Source: Physella acuta
Lineage: Eukaryota > Mollusca > Gastropoda > Physidae
NCBI RefSeq assembly: GCF_028476545.1
Contig: NW_026733878.1
Coordinates: 84,501 to 148,500, forward strand
Direction: 5' to 3'
DNA: 64,000 nt
Below are positions 47,628-60,010 of this stretch, piece after piece. Position numbers and translations under genes: made by a program. The notes under the pieces were generated by a model that was not told the DNA's origin, ran no database searches, and saw nothing but the letters and a program-made list of their open reading frames with translations. The number at the start of each line of letters is the position of its first letter. Position 1 is the stretch's first letter.

Positions 47628-50276
47628 TCTACGTGGGACAACTATATAAGTCATTAGTTTTAATTTGATCCTAATATTTTTCTAAATATTTTCTCCTGTG
47701 ATGTTGATTTGAGATATGCTGCCCATAAGAATAATAAGCTGCGATATTTTACGAGAATCCACTAGTACTTCCTTGCATCCTAAAATAATACACAAAGTTT
47801 AACATTTTTATTGTGTAGAGAGTAAACACGCATGTATTCAGTTAAAATTATGTAGAATACATTTTTTGACAGATCGAGTTCTGGTGTTAATCTTATTGGC
47901 ACTAGTCAAGGGTGTGTTAGCATCCTAGGACCAGAAACAAGAGGCCATGTCTGTTTACGTGGGATCAAGGAAATTTAATGCCGTATTTCAACATACGCAC
48001 AATGCTATTTTATCATATTAACACTGAAAAGCTTCTAAATATTTGTTTCTATTGCTAGTCGTTTTCTCGCAGTAATTGTTTGTATACTTGCTGAAATAAA
48101 CACTAAAAGTATTTTAAGAAAAAATCTACGTTTTTTATATTTTAAAAGTTTTTTTACGATTGCCATCATGACATTAAAACCTAATCATGTATAAAATTAA
48201 AACATTATTATTGCAAAATTATTTTTAAACGGATGCAAATCCTTTCTTGAAAAAAATTTAATAGCACAAAAATGAAATCGTCAAATACTAATAAAGATCA
48301 CTGGAGATAAACTATATTGTTCACTGTCCCCCTTTCGAGACAGATGACATTTCGTGTTTGAGATCGGTTGTTGGTCAATCGTGGCACGAATTTAAATCCT
48401 AAATATTGCGAGGAGGGATGTGGTTTAACATTTTCATATTATTATACATGATAGATAGCACGAGTACTAAATAAAGAGGGGGGCTAGCTCGAGAATTTAA
48501 AAAAAAAGTGAACATCTGTGGTATTTCTGTTGTTTTTTTTTTTGTTAAAATGATTTCAAGAAATACACGGATTAATAATTCACAAACTGATAATTCATGA
48601 AAATAAATTAACTTTCTTTAAATCTAATCAACATTTTCTGTACGTATTAAATTGAATTGGGGTTATTCAGTCTGCTGTCGTTTGAAATTAAAACGATGTC
48701 TAAAAAGGGTCATTTGTCACAATTAATAGTTTTCTAATCTATATATATAATTCTCTTCATGGATACCATAGAAAACATCAAGCTGTAAGCGCGCCTAGCA
48801 GACCCCTATCTTCCTCTCTAGGCATATCCCTACCACCCCCACATAGTCTGGTGAGCTGTGGTTCACGCTAAATGTTTACAATCGTAGAGCCGGGTTTAGT
48901 GACGGCTATTAGGGGCAGATAATTTAGTTTGAAACAATTTTAACTAAGAGGAGGCTGCTTTCATGACGTTCGGGGGGGGGGGGGAGGTTGGGGGAAAGGA
49001 GGGGGGGGGGGTGGTTTATCGTCCTTAACGAGCTACTGATAGTGTTTTAAAGCAAATATTTTCAGTGGCAGCAATGGCACTGTCGAATTCACAAATTATG
49101 AATTACTGAAAAGTAGAAAATAAAGCAACTAAATAGCGGCGTATAATAGGCCGCAGGTCGGCTCGTACTCAATAATTAACCATTAAAATTTTCACCTTGT
49201 TAGAACCCTTATCTTTTCCGCCATTCAGGCCGACAAGTTCACTTGCCACATCTAGTCAGATTTGTTTCGAGCAATGAGGTGGAGTCAGGGAAAGAACTAG
49301 TGTACATGTAAGATTAAGGATTGTAGGGAAAAAAATCTCAGGAAGAAAAAAAAACACAGAAAAAAGGTCAAAGGGAAAAAAAAATCACAGAAAAATAAGT
49401 CACAGGAAAAAAGTCACAAATGTTTATTTACATCGATTTTGTTAATACTTGTATGTGTTAAATATTCAGAAAGTGCTAAACAACTCAACATTAAATAAAT
49501 GTAATATTAACATGTAAGGTATGTGTGCGTATGTTGTAAACGTATGGTAACATTTATAACACACGTAAAAGTATTTAGTATGAAGTATGTTGGTTTTAAT
49601 TTCGTTATGCATATCATATTAAATATAATTTAATAGACCTTTTCGGTTTTCACCGTGTTTTTTTTTAAAAATACCAGCTTTAAATTAGTGTGAAATGGCA
49701 TAAAAAACGTAGTTAATATGACTTGCTGTCCTCAACTCATAAATAGTTCAACCACCTCGATGACGATCATATAAATCTGTCAAATTACACACCTTGAAAT
49801 TTTTCTATTTAGATTTATAACTAACGTAAGTAGCTGACATTCTATAATGCTAAAAAAATTAATCAGCATTTTTTAAAAAATAAATAAATCAAAATTACCA
49901 AATTCTTTTTTAATCAAACCAAACAATTATAAATATCATTTTTACTTATAATATTGAAAAAATGTTACATATAACTGCTTATCCTCTTCCTGTTGCTGTA
50001 AACGAAAACATATATGCGCATTAATAAATGAATTTTCTAGATTCCAGAAGATCCAACATGCTTGCCTTCTGTGCCACACACTGAGTGGCTCTGTGCTATC
50101 GCAATGTAATCCCGACATCACAATAGAAACCCAGGGTGTCAAAAGTTATCAGAGTTTTCTTCATTCTAGTACATTTCTTCTGTTTGTTTTCTGCTTTGAT
50201 CAATCAGTTTCTCGCACTACATAGATGGGTGATGCTGTGATGCGATCAAGCCGATGTAGTGAGAGCTGAGGTGTCA
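47628..50276. other. Intergenic region between the convergent genes
   Basis: AT-rich, with G runs at 48970-49012 and A-rich short repeats (aaaaaatcacag) at 49320-49420. No gene recognised. Confidence 0.55.
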
Positions 50277-50637
50277 CTAGCCACTGTAAGAAGATGTGCA
50301 TGGTGTCACCAAAATTACCCGATGCGTGGGTGAACCTTCAACGTCGTGACTCGTGTTCTCAGTCTTTACTGACGGGACGCTCATTTCACTTGGCCGTATG
50401 CTGCTGTCATGAATCTCAGCCACAGCAGTTGAATGTTCTTTTACTTCGCTCTTGTGTCTGGACAACAAACAGAATGGTTGTGTTCTTAGGGCTGCTATCG
50501 CATTCTCTGTTTCAGGAATTTCAGTTAGGCTTTCCTCAGCAAAAATTTCTTCGTGGACCACATGTGCTTGATGTTCTACTACACGTTTGTTTTCAATGCT
50601 TAAAATGCAAACGGCTGTGTCTGTTGCCATTTGTCTA
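50277..50637 (-). CDS. Probable cytoplasmic-tail exon of the same receptor
   Basis: Open frame of about 119 codons ending in TAG at 50277; acceptor ctactacag at 50637/50638. Hydrophilic and acidic (EEIFAEESLTEIPETENAI), Ser/Thr-rich, with possible tyrosine and phosphorylation sites near the end (CTSSYSG). The acceptor's long frame needs phase 2 while the membrane exon leaves phase 1, so a small exon between them is implied. If joined directly, the product would end after about 12 residues. Confidence 0.5.
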
Positions 50638-50784
50638 CTGTAGTAGTTTGTAATTAGATTCGTGCCTACAGTGCGTTCAAAATTACCTGAATTGATTTAA
50701 TAAAAATAATTAATTAGTGTTTGAAATGGCTTAAATCTTTATTTAGTTTAGTTTGTTCATTTTCATTTATTTTTCATTTTTCAA

Positions 50785-51220
50785 GCTTTTATTTATCTTG
50801 CTTCCTCTGTCTGTCGACAGTCTGTCGGCAGTCTGTCGGCAGTCTGTCTGTCTGTCTAGATCGAAACTGCCGAGCGAAATTTCGGGCACTTTTAACCAAC
50901 AGATTCGGTTCGAAGTTGGCACGTGGGGTCAAGACATAAAGACAATGTTATCTGACATTAAATTTGACTTAATTGGATGCCTAATTATTCTTTTATGAAT
51001 TAATTAAAATTGCGTCCAAATTAGTAGGCAGTCTTATCCAACTATTCCGCACTATTATACACGCGTTAAAACGTTTATTTGGAATGCAATAGTTTTTAGT
51101 CATGCAACTCTATTGTAAATAAACAAAAATTAAGTAGGCCTACTGAAAAATAAACCGGGAGTGATCTCACCTAAATTTTCTCGAATATTCTTATACAACA
51201 CTACGGGGGATGGCAACTCA
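50785..51220 (+). repeat. Dispersed repeat, copy 1
   Basis: Starts caagcttttatttatcttgc and a GTCTGTCG cluster, then gatcgaaactgccgagcgaa, gacttaattggatgcc, ending near ccgggagtgatctcacctaa. Shares 300 bp with 60853-61170. Confidence 0.8.
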
Positions 51221-51702
51221 TGATATAGCCTTGATTTTTAATCTATTTTTTAAATTAAACTTTTAAAAATAGAATCTCGTAGGAAAAAGAATTGCGCACC
51301 ATGTTAACGCCAAACTATTTGCATATAATAATGCGGAATATTACTAGTACCTTATACATTAACATTAACTACACAAATACACCCATACACACACAGACAT
51401 ACAATCGAAATAGCTATTTACAAAAGTAATGTTTCGTTTATTTTCTACTTTTTAGTGCATTACAACATAAAAGCTTTTAATCAAAACATTTTTACAAGCT
51501 TTTATTTAACTTGTTTATTCTGTCTGTCGACAGTCTCAATTGGATTTTTTAAAATTAAAAAAAAAACATTCTCTTAAACATGCTCAATGAAACATAATAA
51601 CACGAACATCAAAATCCAGTAAACAAATTATTAGATTACACATTTTATCATTTGTAAAAAAATAATCTTGTAGTATACATCATTTTTAAAATTATAATTT
51701 AC

Positions 51703-51795
51703 CTCTTTTCTTCCACAATATTGCCCCTATTACTATCAATATTACACAAATTCCACAAACGGCTCCAACTGTACTCTCCCAATCATGTTTGGTAT
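51703..51795 (-). CDS. Transmembrane exon of an unidentified receptor
   Basis: 93 nt, phase 1 to 1. Acceptor tcttttcaaaag; donor AGAG|gtaaat. Encodes TKHDWEST, then the hydrophobic VGAVCGICVILIVIGAILW, then stop-transfer KKR: a single-pass type I span in one symmetric exon, as is common in cell-surface receptors. No ectodomain exon was recognised further right. Confidence 0.6.
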
Positions 51796-52782
51796 CTTTT
51801 GAAAAGAGAGTAAACATCAGTAGGCTTCTAAACATACATCGTAAGAAACAACATTACGGAACAAGTGCAATGCATTTAAATAACCTGTTATGTTTGAATG
51901 ATATTCACTGTCTATCAAATATTTCTGAGCTGTAAAATTTCATTAAAACCTATATAATCACTTTGTATAAATATTATTGCGAGTTCTGTATAAAATGTCG
52001 TTTTTTAACAAAGTTAATCAGAGGTGTCGGCAGTAGGGTTCTCTCCCTAGGACCATTTTCAGTATAGTGGCGCTTTTTAATAGTACTAATCAAACAAAAT
52101 TGTTTAAAAACTTATAGCTGCTGTTAAAAAAAAATCTTTATTTAAAAAAATAAAACGGGAGTGATCTCCCCTAAACTTTCTTGTATGTATATCAATCAAA
52201 TTTGGAAGGCTATTGCGTCAGGTGAGCTGAACACGGGGACCAAGTGCTGACCGGCCACACCGTACAACACATGTGGGTGAAAACTGACCGCGACTGACCA
52301 GCACCTTATATAAGCTACTAGCCTTAGCCATCGGTACCCGATACATTTGAATTATAGGTCTATATTTTTTTTAAATGTTATACTTGTTTGAGAAATATAT
52401 TTTATAAAATAGGTATTGTTTAAAACGCAATGTCCTTTACTACACATTAAACGATATTAATGACAAAGCAAAGAAATAACTAAAAAGCTAAACATGACAC
52501 ATGTAATATAACATTGGCTATCAGTACCTATTAGAAAAATGAAAACACAACATGATATTGAATGCCCAAACTGTTTAAGTGACGTAAATAATTACGTTAG
52601 AAACCCGGCGTTTCATTGCCATTTTATTGTTTTTTAAACTTATTTATTTTTATTATTTTTGACGAAAAAACTGTATACATTTCATAGCTTACGTCTTGAT
52701 TGGTAGATCTATACATCTAAATCAAAATTGAATGAAATTGTTCATTTCTTCGAATTCTAATATCGGAAGATAACTGTTATAA

Positions 52783-52975
52783 TTACTGCACTAGGCCTAC
52801 TTGTAGATATTGCTGCAAATATATTCATTTATACATTTCTTAGAAAGTAGCTTCAACATAAATTTTATAAATAGTCTTTTTCTAACATTTTCTCAAAGAA
52901 CGTTGTTGCCTCGCTAAATGATTAAAAACTCCTGGACACTTTTGCACCTAAAGGTTTTTGGATTGCTTTACTTGG
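52783..52975. repeat. Duplicate of 56110-56305
   Basis: Nearly identical ~190-bp blocks (ttactgcactaggcctactt ... cctaaaggttttt) in the same orientation 3.3 kb apart, each next to the splice-acceptor side of the stalk exon or its broken copy. Confidence 0.88.
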
Positions 52976-53329
52976 GATAATACTACATTGTTAAATGTTT
53001 ATATTTTCTATATAAATACAAATTCGTTCAGGGGGCAGTTGACTTTCTTCGTGGGGGTTGGCAGAGATGACTGGAAGAAACTATGATCGGTCTTTTAAAA
53101 GACAAAAACATGTCTGAGTTTGGGGGACACTGGGCAGGTGAACTAAAGTTGACCTGTTTTTGTGACCTCAGCCGAAATACGTGATTTTAAAAGACAAAAA
53201 CGTCTGAGGTGTGACGTCTTTTTAAATGTGGGATCTGTTATTTTTGTGACGATAAGTGACACACGTGATGTCATTTATGGTTGACCCGCGAAACCCACAA
53301 TTATCCAAAGGATGACGAATGACGGGTAT

Positions 53330-53338
<9 letters not shown>

Positions 53339-53398
<60 letters not shown>
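53339..53398. repeat. (TA)n microsatellite
   Basis: About 60 bp of TA followed by (TG)n and (CG)n, intergenic. Confidence 0.95.
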
Positions 53399-53401
<3 letters not shown>

Positions 53402-53636
53402 TATATGTCTCTGTGTGTGTGTGCGCGCGCGTAACAGGCAGAAAAAGACTTAATAATTGCGGTGAATGATTTTAAATATAGAAAACCGTGTTAAAAATTC
53501 AGCAAAAGAGTACCGCCTTCAACCCAGCAATTAGACCAGTAACCGTTAATACACGACTACTTCCGCCATTTCCGATTTCAAACATCGTGGTGTAGTGTTT
53601 GTACTGTGAAAGCTAAATTTTTTACAAATAATAATG

Positions 53637-53817
53637 CAGTGTTTCTTCCAGACTTTTTTCTCCGGGGGGGCACTTGAAATCTTCGGGGGGGCGGACACTG
53701 TTAAAAGTATATATTTTCTATATAAATTATATAAATTTCATTTCGTTCGGGGGGGGGCGGTAAAAAATTTTCGGGGGGGCTTCGCCCCCCCCGAAGAGAT
53801 GCCTGGAAGAAACTCTG
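53637..53817. mobile_element. G-tract hAT MITE inserted at the start of a piggyBac transposase
   Basis: Ends CAGTGTTTCTTCCAG and CTGGAAGAAACTCTG; perfect 8-bp duplication TAATAATG at 53629-53636 and 53818-53825. The right-hand duplicate contains the putative transposase ATG (TAATAATGGACAGC). Confidence 0.92.
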
Positions 53818-53821
53818 TAAT

Positions 53822-55437
53822 AATGGACAGCGACTCAAGAGACAGTGAAGGTGACTCAAGAACATAATTGAGACTGATGATGACTTTGATAGCAGCGTTT
53901 TAGATGATTTGTATGGTAAGTGTTCGAATTTAATAAATACAAATACTTTCTCTTCAGCTTGGTGATGAATTTTAAAAATAAAGTGAAAGTAGATCTAGTG
54001 TCGGGAAAATTATTACATTATTTTATTTTTACTGTAAGGGTGTGGGTGCTTTAGGCAGATACTGTTTCAAAATTTAGAATGAATATCTAGATCTCTATAT
54101 TAAATATATCAACTATTTAGGTAAACAAATGTAAATGAAGTCAATATAATTATTAAAAAATAAATTAATAGGCTCTAATTATAAATTTAATCTATTTTTC
54201 AGATTCAGAGGACAGGGAATCTCTTACAGCTGATGGACATTGGCAGCCTATTGTTGGAGAGGATTGTGGCCCTAGACCTATCCTGTTTACAGCCAATCCA
54301 GGACCCAAGCATAAACCAGCTGCTAATGCTAAGCCTGTTGAATACTTGGATCTGTTTTTAACAGCAGAGCTTACCAATGTTATCATAGCTGAGACCAACT
54401 GCTACGCTAGCGAGTTCATCGAGAGCAACAAAGAGAAGTTATGACATCCTTCCCCGATCAAGAGTCCACAAATTGACTCCACTCACCCTAGCTGAATTTA
54501 GGGCCTTTCTTGCTGTGGTCCTGAACATGGGCTTAAACCAAAAGCCCAATTACAATGCTTATTGGGACTCCTGCCACCATAGCGAAGAAACACCATGGTT
54601 CCCTGCACATTTAAAAAAAACTGTATGTACCTAGCTTAACGTCAAACCCTCAAATGGACAAATAAAGTATTCTTCTCTTTGTTAGGTAGAGCTGTGCTAA
54701 ACAGCTATATCTTGTACAAGCTGAACACTTCAGACAGGCCTGTGCTTTTTAGGTGCAATTTTATCATTTCTGTTTTGGAGAGCCTGTCCTCTAAATTCAC
54801 ACCAGAAAAAATTGTTCGTCGCAAACGGACAAGGGAGGAAATATCAACTACCAGAAATGGTGTTGAGTCCCCAGTGCCTTCTGCTTCCAGTCATCCACTA
54901 GATGGCCATGACTTAGTGAAACTGCCAGTGTGCAAAAAAAGACAGTGTGTTGCAGGTCATTCTGCAAGAGTCAGAAGTGGGTGGGAGTGTTCTGGTTGCA
55001 ATGTTGGACTGTGTCCAGAATGCTTTGCCAAATACCATAGGACCCTATCTATAGTTACTACTAGTGTGTGATTTCTTATCAAGGATATAAATGTGCTGGT
55101 TTTGGTACTTTGTTTTTTAGATTGTGGTGTTTGTTTTTGAGAATTTATGTGTACTTTATTCAAGGAATTAAAATTATTTGCGAAGGTAAAAAAAATGGTT
55201 TGTATTTCATTTTTCTTAAATTTTTACTATTGTGTTTTTATGTTAATAGTTAATGTGTTTTCATATTCTTTATTATTTAAGCTTTCCATTAATGTATGGG
55301 TTCATAGGTCTATAATGTATAGATCACACTTTAAAATGGTAATATTACACGGGGGTATCAAAATTTGTAAACATTGCCATTTTGATCCCATATTTTAATG
55401 CACTTCCTGAATACCAGCTGAGCGCTTTAAGGGTTAA
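53822..55437 (+). pseudogene. piggyBac transposase relic, catalytic core deleted
   Basis: Acidic N terminus (MDSDSRDSEGDS, then DDDFDSSVLDDLYG in a shifted frame), donor at 53915/53916, and a 287-bp intron to 54203. Next comes VEYLDLFLTAELTNVIIAET, then (frameshift near 54440) LTLAEFRAFLAVVLNMGL ... YW. The sequence then jumps to the C-terminal part from about 54685, AVLNSYILYKL, and a zinc ribbon 54940-55055 (CSGCNVGLCPECFAKYH), stop at 55069. The DDD catalytic core is missing. The right end ...AGCGCTTTAAGGG meets TTAA at 55434. No matching left end was found. It cannot transpose by itself. Confidence 0.85.
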
Positions 55438-56080
55438 AAATTCAGCAAAAGAGTACCGCCTTCAACCCAGCCGCTCTGACAGCTTGGTATTTTACTGATC
55501 AGATAGCGATTGAAAATGCTGTGATATTTATTTCTTTCTCTTGAAAACAGTGGTTCCAGGCAAGGTGTAATGCAATCAGGTAAATGTATCTGATCTCTCA
55601 CGTTGAAGTTGAGAGAATGTAACTTAACTACAAAGAACTAGTCGAGTCCTTTTATTTTAAAATTAGCTTTTAAAATGGCACCTTACCTGTTAATACAATT
55701 GGTTTCTATTTTAAGTGCTAAGCAATTTGTCTATTCACCTTTCCGTGTTAATCCCCACCCCATCTGGAAAGCAGTTTTCGCCGGTCACTCTTTCTTAAGG
55801 GTATTTGTTTTACAGTTACACAATCAAGATAGAAAACAGTTAAATCAGTATATAAAGGCCGTTACATTTCTTAACTTTGTTTATAATTCAAAACTGCAGC
55901 TAAAATGAGCTTTCAATTTTTCTTCTTTCCCTTTTGGTGACCCTAGGGTCGGCGCCCGAGACACATGTTCCCCCTGCACCCCCCTCACTAGATCCCCTTG
56001 TCTAACATGTACAAAAAGTTAATTTTTAAAAAGTGAATCACATTGATAAAACATATTATAAAATTTAGATTAAAGATTAC

Positions 56081-56113
56081 CTGAATGTGTTGATTCAGCA
56101 GTTGTTACAATTA
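56081..56113 (-). CDS. Candidate stalk micro-exon of a receptor
   Basis: 33 nt, phase 1 to 1, acceptor gtgcag, donor gtaatc; encodes IVTTAESTHS, a Ser/Thr-rich stalk-like string. The intronic side (56104-56305) is duplicated at 52783-52975, where the exon counterpart runs into a stop. Depends on the membrane-span exon below for credibility. Confidence 0.4.
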
Positions 56114-57094
56114 CTGCACTAGGCCTACTTGTAGATGTTGCTGCAAATATATTCATTTATACATTTCTTAGAAAGTCGCTTCAACTTAAATTTTATAAAT
56201 AGTCTTTTTCTAACATTTTCTCAAAGAACGTTGTTGCCTCGCTAAATGATTAAAAACTCCTGGACACTTTTGGACCTAAAGGTTTTTGCATTGCTTTACT
56301 AAATAAAAAGCTGTTGTTCAAACTCTAGATTCATCAAGGATGTCATTAAGATGTAGATTTGTTTTCGTATATTTTTATATAGCAACCCAATAAGAGTGTG
56401 ATGCCACATCCAGTACGATCGGCTACAGAAATATATAGAAGTTTGTGATAAAAGTGTGGGTCGCTACTTAAATTTTAGTAAAAACGTTCAATCTAATTTA
56501 TATAAAGTTGAAACAGACTCTGTGATACTGTATGTGGCGTGAACCGGACAAAGCAAGGACGGACCCTTGACAATGGAGGAATAGAGAAAAACTCGACTAA
56601 AGTGTTTATTATCTAAATTAACGATTTAAAAAATTATTTGAGGTTATGTAAAACAAGTTTCATTTCCAAAACGTATAACTTTAAAGTTATGTGGAAAAGC
56701 AAAGTCAAAGAATATGTATCATATTTCACTCAAATTTAATAAGTGTACAATTTACTTCACTTTGTTCTTTATTTTCAATTACTTCCTTTGATTGATCACA
56801 AAGTTTTGTTTTTATACATACCTTTAAGAAAAAAAACATTACATCGGGGGGAAATACTTTTTATTAGTTTGTTTTAGTGTTGGAAAGAAAATAGTTCTAT
56901 AATTTGCGTCGATTGATAAAATGCAATTGGGTAAGTAAAACACGGATATTTTAAAATACTGCCTTTTATTTATTTTATACACCGAACGTCGTCTTTACTA
57001 ATTATTATTTTTAATCAATAACAGTTTAGAAGTCGCTCCTAAATGTCCTCTATGTTTATTTCAATATTTCCGTTTGCGGACAAGCTTGGGGTAT

Positions 57095-57470
57095 TATAGT
57101 CGTTCACTAAATTGAATCATGCGTGTCCGCCGGCGCCCAGGCAACGTTCGATTTGGTGCCTGTGCTATCCTGTGAGCGCTATGGTGCAAACGTTTGTTTT
57201 AACAAATGCGATAGGCTGTGAATAAAAAGTGTTACTATGGTCGTACACTAAATCGAATCTAGGGCGTCCTCTGGCGCCTCGATAGGGTGCGATTTGGCGC
57301 CCCGGGCCTTCCTATGAGCGATAAGGCGCTTAGTTCGTTTTAAACAGTGCGATAGACTATGGATAAAGAGGGTTACTATAAATCAAAACGGGCATCATCT
57401 GGCGCCCCAATAGAGTGCTTTTTGGCGCCCCGGGCATTCCCGTGAGCGCTATTGTTTGCGTTTTAGGTTT
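57095..57470. repeat. ~125-bp tandem repeat, three units
   Basis: Units share gcgatttggcgccccgggc, gagcgctat-like and gcgatagactatggataaa blocks. One related fragment (tagggtgcgatttggcaac) is at about 62193. Confidence 0.8.
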
Positions 57471-57725
57471 GTTTTATCTTTGTGTTTGCGTTTGTTTTGG
57501 CGTTTGTGTTGACGTTTGTGTTTGTGTTTATGTTTGTGCTTGTGCTGGCATTTGTGTTTATGTTAATGTTTATTGTTGCGTTGCGTTTATGTTTGCGTTT
57601 GCTTTTGTGTTTGCGTTACGTTTGTGTTTGTATTTCCGTTTTTTTTTTCGACTGTGCTTGGGTTTGCGATCATGTTATGTTTGCGTTTGTTTTTGTGGTT
57701 ATGTCTTGTTTTTGGTTGGTTGTGG
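57455..57725. repeat. GTTTGC/GTTTGT hexanucleotide tract
   Basis: Long run of GT-rich hexamers (tttgtgtttgcgtttg). Produces Val/Cys/Phe-rich open frames on the plus strand that are not credible genes. Confidence 0.88.
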
Positions 57726-58477
57726 TTAATTAGAAACGTAATATATTTCCTAAACCCGGGCAAAGCAGGGTATATGCTGCATAATAAATACAAGTCAAGG
57801 TCGTTTACTAATACGTTTTTTACAGAGGCCAGTGCAGTGCCTGGCCGGAACTTCTAGTACATTATATAGCGACCCACGCTTTTCTTTTTAGTTATGTAAA
57901 AAGAGGTTTATCATTACACATTTAAAGACAATTATTTATTTTCTACTTTTTAGTGCGTTATAACATATAAGCTGTTATGAAAACAATTTTAATATTTTAA
58001 ATAAAAATATTTTAAAATGCTTAATTAATACGATAGATTTGCATGACCAAAAATAATTGCGCACCAAATAATAGAAACATTGTGCATATTTATAGTAAAG
58101 AGTAAAATAGTACTTTATATAATAAACATTAATTAATTCTTTAAAAAATAAACGTTATGTCACGTTGCATCGTCAGCGGATCTTAACCACTAGCCAAATT
58201 TGCAAAAAAATCGTAAGTTAGAAGTGGTTGAAATTTCGCTTGTCCGTTACTATTCATGAAGTGGAAGCAAGTTAAATAAGACATACAATTATGCTAATTT
58301 TGAAGTATTTGGAGAAACCGAAAAAGAACGAATTATCCCTTCTTAAAGCATTAAATTTCCTTTCTTTTATGCACCTATAAAATAGAATAAAATCCAGTAG
58401 AAAAAAATGCATAAAAAACGTTTAAATAGCAAGCTTTAGCTTTTAGGCCGTTCGCGCCCAAGACAAATGAGGCAGAA

Positions 58478-58698
58478 GAAGTAGAGTTCATCTACTTCAC
58501 AGACCTCGGCATATGAAGGGAATGTGTGTTCAGCACTACAACCGGCCGCCTTTGTTTCCCTAAGGTAAGTTAGGTACTCATCAGAACTTGGGGGGGGGGG
58601 GGGGGGGACGACGACTCAGGGACGTTCTACTGATTTGAACCCGGATTCGAACTCGAGACTTTCAGATTAGCAGTCTAGCTCTCTACCGCTAGGCAACA
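58478..58698 (-). mobile_element. tRNA-derived SINE
   Basis: Reverse-orientation copy: TAGCGGTAGAGAGCTAGAC then GAGTTCGAATCCGGGTTC, followed by the body (aagtagagttcatct on the plus strand) seen at 13.3 kb. Interrupted by a G run at about 58590-58607. Confidence 0.75.
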
Positions 58699-58987
58699 CA
58701 ATATGATAGTAAGGATAAAAGAAATGTTGACCCTGTCCAACGGATTTAGGAGATATGAAATAGTGATTTTGAAGGCACCTCTCTGTACAGTTCAAGCAAA
58801 CAAATAGTTGGCGCGGGAAAGAAGTTAGTAATAAAGTTTCGCCTATATTATCACGTTTTATGTTAATACATTGACATTATGGTTCAAAATTACAAAAAAT
58901 TGTGCGTTATCCCACTTTTCACTTGTGCTCCTTTTCACAACTCTCACCTTTACTACTTATATTTGACATTTCGTCCACCTAACTTAA

Positions 58988-60010
58988 CCCATTAACGCCC
59001 AAAAGAAAACTACATGTAAAAATTACTTTTAATTGTTATTTATTATGACATATTGGGTAAATTAGAACATTTATTAAAAAAAAATACAGAGAAATTCCTT
59101 TGTTAAAATTTATTATAAGTCTCGGGGTGTTGAAATCAACGTTTTGCTTCTGAGTAACACCACTTTTTTACTTTTCCCACATGCTCTACATGATCAAAGT
59201 TGGATCCAATAGTAACAACATTGTTATCCTTCCAACGTACAATTATAATTTCATTTTTTGTGTCAAATCGGCAATCTGTGAGTGGACATTGCTTTGTTCT
59301 ATTATCTCGTTTTGTTCCAGTTGCTCTGTAGCCCGAATAACGCAATTCACATAAAACTTAAGGTTTGTAAAAAAAAGTTATCAAAGTATACGGTATGTTC
59401 TTTTTAGGACAATTGGAAACTTTTCCAGAAGAGATTTGACTGCTCAAGCACCAAGAGGATCAACAGAGACCTCTTTGGACTAACCGCAATAAAAATCAAA
59501 CGCGTGTCAGCAGCCATCTTAACTTGTAACAGCCCTATTGCGATAACCAAATCGTATGGATTTTCCTATAATAAATTGTTTGGCTGGATGATGGCCAAAG
59601 TATTTTATCGTGGACTCATCCACAGACCAGCGTTCATGGGAAAACCTTCCACTGACACGAGTTTCTCTGAAGAAGATTACACAACAGTCTGACTTTCAAC
59701 ATTTTATAATATTCGAACTTGTACCTTGAGCATTGTCAACAAAATGTAGGTTTCTTTTGATTTCTTGACATCTGTTGTATGGCATGCAGTTCGACACTAA
59801 TGGCATTCCAAAATCTTCATCCAAAATCCAACTAGCCCGCTTAGTAGTACAAATAGGCTTTTATGTACAAAACGAAATATGAAACTTACGTTTTAACGTT
59901 CTGCAAAACTTAAATTGTTCATGAATTCTTTTAAGGTTTCTCTCGACGAAATTTTTATCAATCTGGTTTTTTGGCTTCAAAACAAATGATAATGACTCTA
60001 GCTCTGCCCT
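58988..60010 (-). pseudogene. Second piggyBac transposase relic
   Basis: Minus-strand pieces in piggyBac order: MPYNRCQEIKRNLHFVDNAQ (about 59810-59740), VDESTIKYFGHHPAKQFIIG with the first catalytic Asp (about 59630-59570), IRFGYRNRAVTS, and MRYSGYRATGTKRDNRTKQC (59345 down). Several frame changes separate them, and the MGGVD-type third part is absent. The 3' end fits a terminus, TTAA at 58984-58987 followed by CCCATTAACGCCC; the opposite terminus was not found. A different family member from the 54-kb relic. Confidence 0.8.

Noticed and set aside
50294-50653. 119-codon plus-strand open frame
   Set aside because: Antisense to the hydrophilic minus-strand tail frame, which has a splice acceptor at its edge; the plus frame has none.
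57415-57857. Val/Cys/Phe-rich open frames
   Set aside because: Read from the GTTTGC/GTTTGT hexamer tract; all frames of the strand look similar.
59504-59692. 62-codon plus-strand open frame
   Set aside because: Antisense of the piggyBac relic (VDESTIKYFGHHPAKQ on the minus strand).
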